From assembly GCA_024305745.1 (NCBI GenBank), contig JAHRBS010000004.1, forward strand, positions 4,588,001-4,652,000: a stretch of 64,000 nucleotides of DNA. The letters are read 5' to 3'. Both the position numbers and the translations under genes were made by a program. This document shows, piece by piece, positions 58,126-64,000 of this stretch. How positions within the stretch are numbered: position 1 is the stretch's first letter; every line of letters begins with the position of its first letter. This DNA comes from Polyporus tsugae (Eukaryota > Basidiomycota > Agaricomycetes > Polyporales > Polyporaceae). The notes beneath the pieces are model-generated. The model had not been told where the DNA came from. It saw only the letters and a program-made list of their open reading frames with translations, and made no database searches.

Positions 58126-61100
58126 CATACTTGTAACATATATAATCATACGGAGACATCAGAAGTATCATATGTACACCTATTGTTGGAATTGAGTCGC
58201 TGGTGGTGTGTGGAACTGTGCGACATATGTACTAGGCGCTAGATGGCCTCGATGCAAGCGCAACCTCGATGGCGTGGGTGCCTGAAGTGGCTGCATGGGT
58301 GGAGATACGGGGAGGCTCTGTAACGACTGACTATGGGATGGGGGATAGTAGCCTGGTGGATAGGATGGCGGCGACAATGCATGCAATGGATGGCTGTGTG
58401 ATACATGGGAAAATGAAGGCGGCCGTGCTGTTGGGGACAGAGCATACGCAGCCGCCAACTGGTAACCTTGCATAACAGGAGTAGCATATTCACGTGCTCC
58501 GGCCGGAGCGCGTGCTTGGGAAATGGGTGCATACGATGGTCCATGCGTGTAGGATGACCAATATTCTATGGCAGGGATGTATAATGATTGCGCATGTGCC
58601 GGAGACATGGTGTATGTTGACTGGGCCTCCGGTGGCGAGGTTTTGTGTGCTAGCTGGTTTGGGGGAATGGCAATGTACATTGACGATGGCTGGGTCGAGG
58701 ATGAAAATGTCGGGTATGCACGTTGGGAGACCATATTTGAAGACTGGGGGTTGGGAGGGGATACATACACAGGTTGCTGCTGGTACAAAGATGGCTGGCC
58801 TTGTGACGATGCTGTATATGATAACTGTGAAGTTTGCGGCATGGCTGCATACTATTTTTGGCCTTGCAACAATGCTACATATGATGGCTGGTGGTGGAGC
58901 GTCATTGGGAATGCAGACTGGCCAGGGGAAGCAGAGATGTATGACAACTGATGGTGCACCGGTGAGGTGTGGTATGAGGCTTGTCCTTGCGTCAAATATA
59001 CTGGCAAATTAATTGACAAGTGAGTGGCTAGGGCACGACAGTGATATACAAGGTATTTACCTTCTCCGGAATAGTGAGGAGTGATTGGGGCTGAAGCAGT
59101 CGGTGTTGCCTGACGGAAGACATTCGGAGACCGAGCGTCTGCATGGCGTGTGGGGGTAGACGGTGTTGTGATCCGTGCCTGATTGAGAGGTGCTCTGGGT
59201 GTAACATTATGCTCTTCTATTGAAACCCGGACAAGTTAGTATCAGTCCCAGACCGGCGAGAACAGTAGACATAAAGCTAACCAGACACGGGGTTTATCAT
59301 CGGGAACATCTCTTGTGTACCCGCCATTGTTTGTCGGCCGGGTGTTGTCTCAGGGTGGCCAAAGAGTGGTGCTGCAGCAATTGTTGCTGTCGGCGAAGAG
59401 GCCGGAGATGAGTGCACGTCTTCCCATGCCTTCTTCTGAGAACGGCGCTGCAACTTTGGTGTCGCTGTAACTGCTGCCTCAACGCGCCAATCTGTGAGGA
59501 TTTTTGTGACCACTCCCATTTCTTCTTCAGTGGCCGAGTCCCAGTGAATGATATGCCGAACATCACGAACTGCGATGGTGGCCTTCGATAGAAACAAAGA
59601 TGCATGGGAAACTAGTTTCTTAACTAGCAAGTCGGGAAAGTCCACCATGGGGTCGATGTATGTGTAGTCGCGCCCAGGTACAACGTGCTCCTCTCTCCAG
59701 GTAGTGAGTAGGGAGCGCAGCTGGTTGGTCTCTTCCTTGGAGATCGAATGGCTGCCCACCAGCGGTTCAAAAGCTGCAGTTGTTGAAGAAGAGCTAACAG
59801 AGAGTGTGGAGAGGGCTGTAGGAGGACGTGAAGGGGAATCGTCCAGCTGAGAAACCAATGGGACAATGAACCCATGGGTATAAGCAGAGAGACGTGCATC
59901 TCCTCGCTGCAAAAGCTCCAGTCGATCCGGGTGCCCAGAGTTGCAAACCCAGCAACAACGCGTCAGCTCAGGCTCACGCTGAAGATTGAGTGCAGTCCAG
60001 ATGAGCGCAAACAATGAATTTATTGACCGAGTCCCCATTTCCTGACACTGCGTGTTCAAAAGGTCCGTATATGTTATAAGTTGAGTGTGAGGGCGAAATG
60101 TTTCATGCAGAAAGCGATGCAAGCAACCTGGTACTCCACATTAGTAGTCAGGTATTCCTGGAACCCAAAACTGCGCTTACCAGGTCTATCCAAATGGCTC
60201 GCGATCCACTTCAAGTTAATAAACTCCTCAAGCGTCGTCGGCAGTTTGGCGTGCTGTTCGGTGTGACACTTTGGTTCAAGTTGTACCTTTTTCTTGCCCT
60301 TGAGTTGTCGAAGGGCTTGTGATGGAGCGGGGGTGTCTGGCGTGGTCGGACGGAAGGCCCATCGAGGCACGAGAAGGATGCAAACCGCTAGGGTTATGCG
60401 ATCACGGCCTGCTCGTCCCCACTGTTGTGCAACCACAGAGAAGGAACGGTGGGATCCAATGATCACGATGTAGCGAATGTCAGGAATGTTGCAGCCCATG
60501 CTGGCCGCATCAGTAGCACAGAGAATCCGACACTCTCCACTACTGAACTGCCCCCAGGAGTCTGTCTTGGCTTCTGTCGATAAGATTGAAAAGAACGCAC
60601 AGACGCACGAGCGGAGATGAGCAGGAAGGCACCTGCAGAAGGTCTCTGTCCCCTGCCGGCATGCATCCTCGGAATCCATGTAGATGATCGTCTTTGGGAT
60701 GGCGTCGGGAAGGGTGGAGGGCGTCATGGTGCGAGGGAGAAGGTTGAGCAAGTCCAGAATGGGGTTCTTTGTATTCTCAATGGCAACAACGTCGAAAAAG
60801 AGATTTGGACGATCAGTGCTGATGTCAAGCCCCCAGAAGGGACGGAAACCATATGCGAGGCTCGTCCATAGCTTCTCAAAGGTAACCGTCTGACAGGTCA
60901 CTGTGCAGCTAAAGAAAGGGACATCTTGGCCGGTGTAGTGACGGAGATAGCTCAGCAACTGGTAAAGAGGGCGGAAGTCATCGGTCCCCCGCTCCTCGAT
61001 ACAGTGCGCTTCGTCGACCACGAGCGCGACCAGGCATTTGCGAAAGGACGAGTCATGCCAGAGTTTTGCAAAGCCATCCGATTGGGACATCTCGGGGGAA

Positions 61101-61384
61101 AGGTAGATTATGTGAGCATGTGTGCGAACCTTCTCCCATACACGAGCCTCATGCGAGTTATCCTTGTTCACTGCTATCTCCATGATCCCTTTCGCGTTCG
61201 CCTGCGCCATCTGTGAATAGTCCAATGAGACTACAATTGTCAGAACAGAAGAAGGAACAAACACTAACCTGATTGTGCTCCAAAGCCTTAAGCGGACATA
61301 TCACCACCATGGCCTTCTTCTTTCCCCCAAGAACGGCCAGTCCCTCGAAGATAAGGCTCTTCCCATAGCCTGTCCCCGCTGTGA

Positions 61385-62834
61385 CACTCACGGGGAACCT
61401 GCATGCGTATGGGTGTGATGCACGGGGGAAGGACAGGCCATAAACCAAAGGGTGCGAGTGGGTCCGAGCGCGCTGCAGGACAAGGGTGAACGGGAAAACA
61501 GACAAACCCAACTCAAAGAGCCGGGGCGACGAGCCACAATCAGACTTCACTGGAGCTTGGTGGACCGAGTGACCAGCTTGCAGGCGGGACCGTCCGACGG
61601 GCGAGGATATGAGGGCGCGCGGATATCGCACTTTGTGTGCGATTCAGCGAGCGGAGACTTCTTTCGCGCGAGCTTCCGCGAGAGACGAACTGAGACGACA
61701 CAAGACGAGCGATGAAATCTGGGGAGACGTAACCTGGGGTCTGGAATTCAGGATCTACCTACTAAGTACACTGGGGAATCCTACACTATGACAACTGTAC
61801 ATACTCGCTCGGATCAGATGGCTACCTGGACCTGGATGTTACAACTGAGCGTCGAGCAAGGATCAGGGATACGTACAAGACGAGCAGGAGTGCCGATGAG
61901 CACTTGTGCAGCAAGAGCGGAGCAAGGCTCAATGGTCAGGGCTGGAGATAAGATGTATTGAGTAAGTAGTTGTCTACGAGTGAAATACAGCGAGGCTTAC
62001 CTGGAGACAAGAGGTCGAAACTGAGGTCTCCAGGCAGCGAAGTACAGGTCCTTATATATGTATAGAGGACAATGGGAACCCAGGGACAATAGGTAACTAT
62101 GGACATGGGTGAACAATGGAAACAGAACAATAGCGACAACAGACAATAAGGAGCTACTGTGCTAGAGAACAAAGGACGAGATACAATGCAACGGAGAACA
62201 ATAAGTACGACGTGAGAAGTAGATCATCCGGAAAAGGAAACTAAGGTGCTGGTGGCAGGCGCCGAATAGAACATTCATGACACTGGACCTGCATAGCCTG
62301 ATCACTTGCCCTGAGCACGCGGGACGACGACTTGTGAGCCAACCCAATGCGCGCCATGCGGACGTGCGACTGGTCTCGTGCAAGGAGTCTGGGGACTACC
62401 AGGTGGCTCACCACACGCCGGACCTATGGTCCGCACAGTGTGTGCATAGCCTCTCCAATAGTAGCTGACTTGATGGGCTGTACACTTGCGTGGACCTGAG
62501 CCTTTGCTGGATGGGGTCTGCGACGAGTGTCGGTAACACTTGGAGGAGTGACGTGTGAGTTGACTGCACGCATCTCGTCGGGACCGGTCCGCTCGCGGAA
62601 GGCAAGAGCCACGCTTAGTGGTGCGCGCGCCTCTTCGCGTGATGGGGATGCTACCGCTGAAACCCTGTCTGTGTCAGACTCACTGAAACGGGGATGTGAG
62701 TGTGCATATCGCGTAAGCCTTGCGTGAATCTTGCGTATGGTAGAGTCGGTGATCGCGAGGAGGACCCCTGGTGGGATGCACTCAGAACGGGCGGGGGCGC
62801 AAAGATACGGGGTCAGAACCTGTTCGGACCCTTA
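61385..62834. other. Expanded intron of the helicase gene
   Basis: Besides the solo LTR it holds about 1 kb of unexplained DNA (61385-61831 and 62288-62834), a likely second, older insertion. No frame, TIR or further LTR is recognised. Confidence 0.5.
61837..62282 (-). mobile_element. Solo LTR in the helicase gene
   Basis: Starts TGTTACAACTGAG and ends TTCATGACA, flanked by a perfect 5-bp duplication CTGGA (61832-61836 and 62283-62287). It is 446 bp, with a TATATAAGG on the minus strand near 62050-62058 as in the other minus-oriented LTRs here. No internal retroelement sequence remains, so it arose by LTR-LTR recombination. Its sequence is unlike the Copia and Gypsy LTRs of this window. Confidence 0.8.
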
Positions 62835-63155
62835 CACCACGCACAAGATGCTATTGAAGCCACGCAGCAACTTGGACAGGAGTTCGAGCTGCCAGGCATC
62901 AGGTTTGAATGGAAGCTTGAGCTTTCCTTTGAGGGTTTTGGCAAGCATGGCGGGTTGAAACTGTTTGTTGAACGGCTTTGTGCCCTGAAGGCTCTGCTGG
63001 AACTTCTGGTGGTGCGGGGTAGTGGGAGCACGGCTCGGGGAGGTGAGGACGAGAGAAGTGGATTGTGGCGGAGGTGTACTCGGGATATGGTTTGGCAAAC
63101 TGGTAGGAAGAGAAGACGAGTGAGGCGGAGGTGTCCTGGGAGGCGAGGTCTCCAT

Positions 63156-63626
63156 TATAGTCCAGCGGGGCACGCGAGAAGCAGAGCGGTGAAAGAAGCA
63201 GAGCGGGACGTGCGCCTGTGACACGGCACGTCGCACGTTGAACACAAATGTGACGCCTCTCTGACGGGCGCTTCCACCACTATTCCTACTGACCCCCATC
63301 TTGCGGGGCATATTCCTCAGCGCACAGACAATAGAGGGGGCTCAAAATTTGCACGGGAGAGGGTAACATGTCCTATGACGACTTACCACAGTCATATCAA
63401 CAATTCCAGGCTTCTCAGATATCTAACTGGATTTCCTCCCGGGGCCTTTCAATTGCTGCTTTTGTGCCCTTTTGCACACACTCTCGTGTTCTCGTTTTGT
63501 GGCGTATTGACACGAATCTTTTGTTATTATACACAGAAGGGTATGAACTATCAATCTAGCAAAACAGATGGGCTACGCGGGAGGGAGGGACATGGGGATG
63601 GGGCCACCTAGGTTGGCCCCGATTTC
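63156..63626. other. Right arm of the large transposon (helicase promoter side)
   Basis: Non-coding sequence between the helicase start codon and the right terminal repeat, comparable in length to the reconstructed left arm (about 430 bp). Confidence 0.5.
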
Positions 63627-63709
63627 CAGACTTTGAAGCAAGCCCCTTCTCCAAAGGCTCGTGTGGAGCACGAAAATTCGTTCGGAGAAGGCGGCTTGAT
63701 CCAAACCTA
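63627..63709 (-). repeat. Right terminal inverted repeat with internal hairpin
   Basis: Read from the outside it begins TAGGTTTGGATCAAGCCGCC and ends GGCTTGCTTCAAAGTCTGG. It also has a foldback core (AAGCAAGCCCCTTCTCC against GGAGAAGGCGGCTTGAT). The loop between the stems is longer than in the left copy. Confidence 0.8.
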
Positions 63710-63718
63710 GGACTTGGA
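63710..63718. repeat. Target-site duplication, right copy (9 bp)
   Basis: GGACTTGGA immediately outside the right terminus; identical to 40011-40019. Confidence 0.85.
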
Positions 63719-63764
63719 GGCACTTGAGTGAACTTATTCACTGAATTCCTCTGGTCGTGACTGG
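63710..63764 (-). pseudogene. Displaced upstream piece of the MFS exon
   Basis: Minus-strand reading is HDQRNSVNKFTQVPPSP, up to the transposon junction. After removing the transposon and one copy of the 9-bp duplication, it continues in the same frame into PIKVFSRTK at 40010. A CAG acceptor near 63765 marks the exon start. This supports a single ancestral exon interrupted by the insertion. Confidence 0.65.
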
Positions 63765-64000
63765 AAACTCATCAATGTTTTGACGTGCCATCAATGCCAT
63801 CAAGTATCTGCCGTCGTTGTGATACCAGGTCATGTATGTTATGAGGCACACGAGCCTTCAATTTTCTCAGGCCATTACGCCCTGCCCTAAACACCTACGG
63901 CAGTTCCTGGGTTGCTTGACAATGAGTTTGTTGGCGCCGTCAAAGATATTCGACTTGTCCTCCATTTCATCTCTCGACACCATTGATGCTCCCTTTGATC
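63765..64000 (-). other. Right-edge sequence with weak coding signal
   Basis: The minus strand reads MVSRDEMEDKSNIFDGANKL then VKQPRNCRRCL, and after a frame change NGLRKLKARVPHNIHDLVSQ. It looks like decayed coding DNA, but it has no transporter helices and I recognise no family. Confidence 0.35.

Larger units (their letters stand above)
58180..63155 (-). pseudogene. RecQ-like DNA helicase of the large transposon, disrupted
   Basis: Start at 63155 (METSPPRTPP). The N-terminal exon ends LKLPFKPDAWQLELLSKLLRG then FNSILC (about 62835). The protein resumes at about 61378 with Walker A TAGTGYGKS, CPLKALEHNQ, DEAH box (VVDEAHCIEERG), FFSCTVTCQTV, ATDAASMGCNIPDIRY and QQWGRAGRD. The C-terminal region has LINTQC-like LLNTQCQEMGTRSINS, a CxxC pair, and a Pro/Ser/Tyr/Gln-rich tail ending at 58180. 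Damage: the first intron has swollen to about 1.45 kb and includes a solo LTR; a frame change near 60110 splits VEYQVACI from RFLHETFRP; and there is a TAG at 58852-58854. Role: unwinding during transposition or replication of the element (inference). Fungal telomere-linked RecQ genes are relatives, but no telomere repeat is nearby. Confidence 0.85.
40020..63709. mobile_element. Large nested DNA transposon carrying DUF6589 and RecQ-like helicase genes (AcademH-like)
   Basis: Bounded by inverted terminal repeats that begin 5'-TAGGTT on each outer end and flanked by a 9-bp direct repeat. It sits inside a coding exon of an MFS gene. Cargo: a DUF6589 gene (plus) and a RecQ-like helicase (minus), convergent, 54 bp apart at their 3' ends. 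Total length is 23,690 bp. Subtracting the Copia element, the CACTG/Gypsy composite and the solo LTR with their duplications leaves about 8.7 kb. The pairing of a likely DDE-type transposase with a superfamily II helicase and a long TSD fits what I remember of the helicase-encoding Academ lineage. That classification is inference. Both genes are disrupted, so this copy should not move by itself. Confidence 0.82.

Noticed and set aside
58180..63155. Telomere-linked RecQ helicase marking a subtelomere
   Set aside because: No TTAGGG-type repeats are nearby, and the gene sits between transposon ends next to a DUF6589 gene.
63765..64000. N-terminal exon of the MFS transporter
   Set aside because: The peptide is hydrophilic with no membrane helices and needs a frame change; it cannot be tied to the transporter.

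Overview
This is a nuclear segment of a basidiomycete (Agaricomycetes, most likely a polypore-type mushroom) genome. The evidence is dense 50-70 nt GT-AG introns, GC-rich coding DNA, and expanded families typical of these fungi: FunK1 kinase, HNH_2-type proteins, F-box protein, DUF6589 and Copia/Gypsy elements.

Left part (1-25.7 kb), ordinary genes: an ISWI chromatin remodeller (minus, C-terminus off the left edge); a one-pass membrane protein of unknown role; two degenerate HNH_2-like genes (7.8-9.4 and 11.9-13.4 kb) that form a duplicated block around a dead epsin gene (9.8-11.4 kb); an F-box protein; a FunK1-type kinase that has lost catalytic-loop residues; a mucin-like type I membrane protein with a duplicated exon-intron unit; and one or two unrecognised minus-strand genes.

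Middle (25.7-40 kb): about 8 kb of gene-poor, GC-rich, microsatellite-bearing DNA, then a ten-exon G-protein alpha subunit whose switch II glutamine is alanine and which carries a large low-complexity insert in the helical domain. Next is the C-terminal half of an MFS transporter gene on the minus strand.

Right part (40.0-63.7 kb): one large nested transposon. Inverted repeats start at 40020 and end at 63709. They are flanked by a perfect 9-bp direct repeat (40011-40019 and 63710-63718), and the MFS reading frame resumes on the far side. The outer element carries two convergent genes: a DUF6589 protein (55.1-58.1 kb, plus) and a RecQ-like helicase (58.2-63.2 kb, minus). Their promoters face the two ends. 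Into it have inserted: (i) a Copia element with nearly identical LTRs and a GTATA duplication; (ii) a non-autonomous element with CACTG termini and GGGAATC-type subterminal repeats, itself split by (iii) a chromodomain Ty3/Gypsy element that appears to self-prime; and (iv) a solo LTR in the helicase gene. Without the insertions the outer element is about 8.7 kb. Both of its genes now carry stops and frameshifts, so this copy is dead, but its architecture is readable. It looks most like a helicase-encoding Academ-type (AcademH-like) DNA transposon; that name is from memory and needs a database check.
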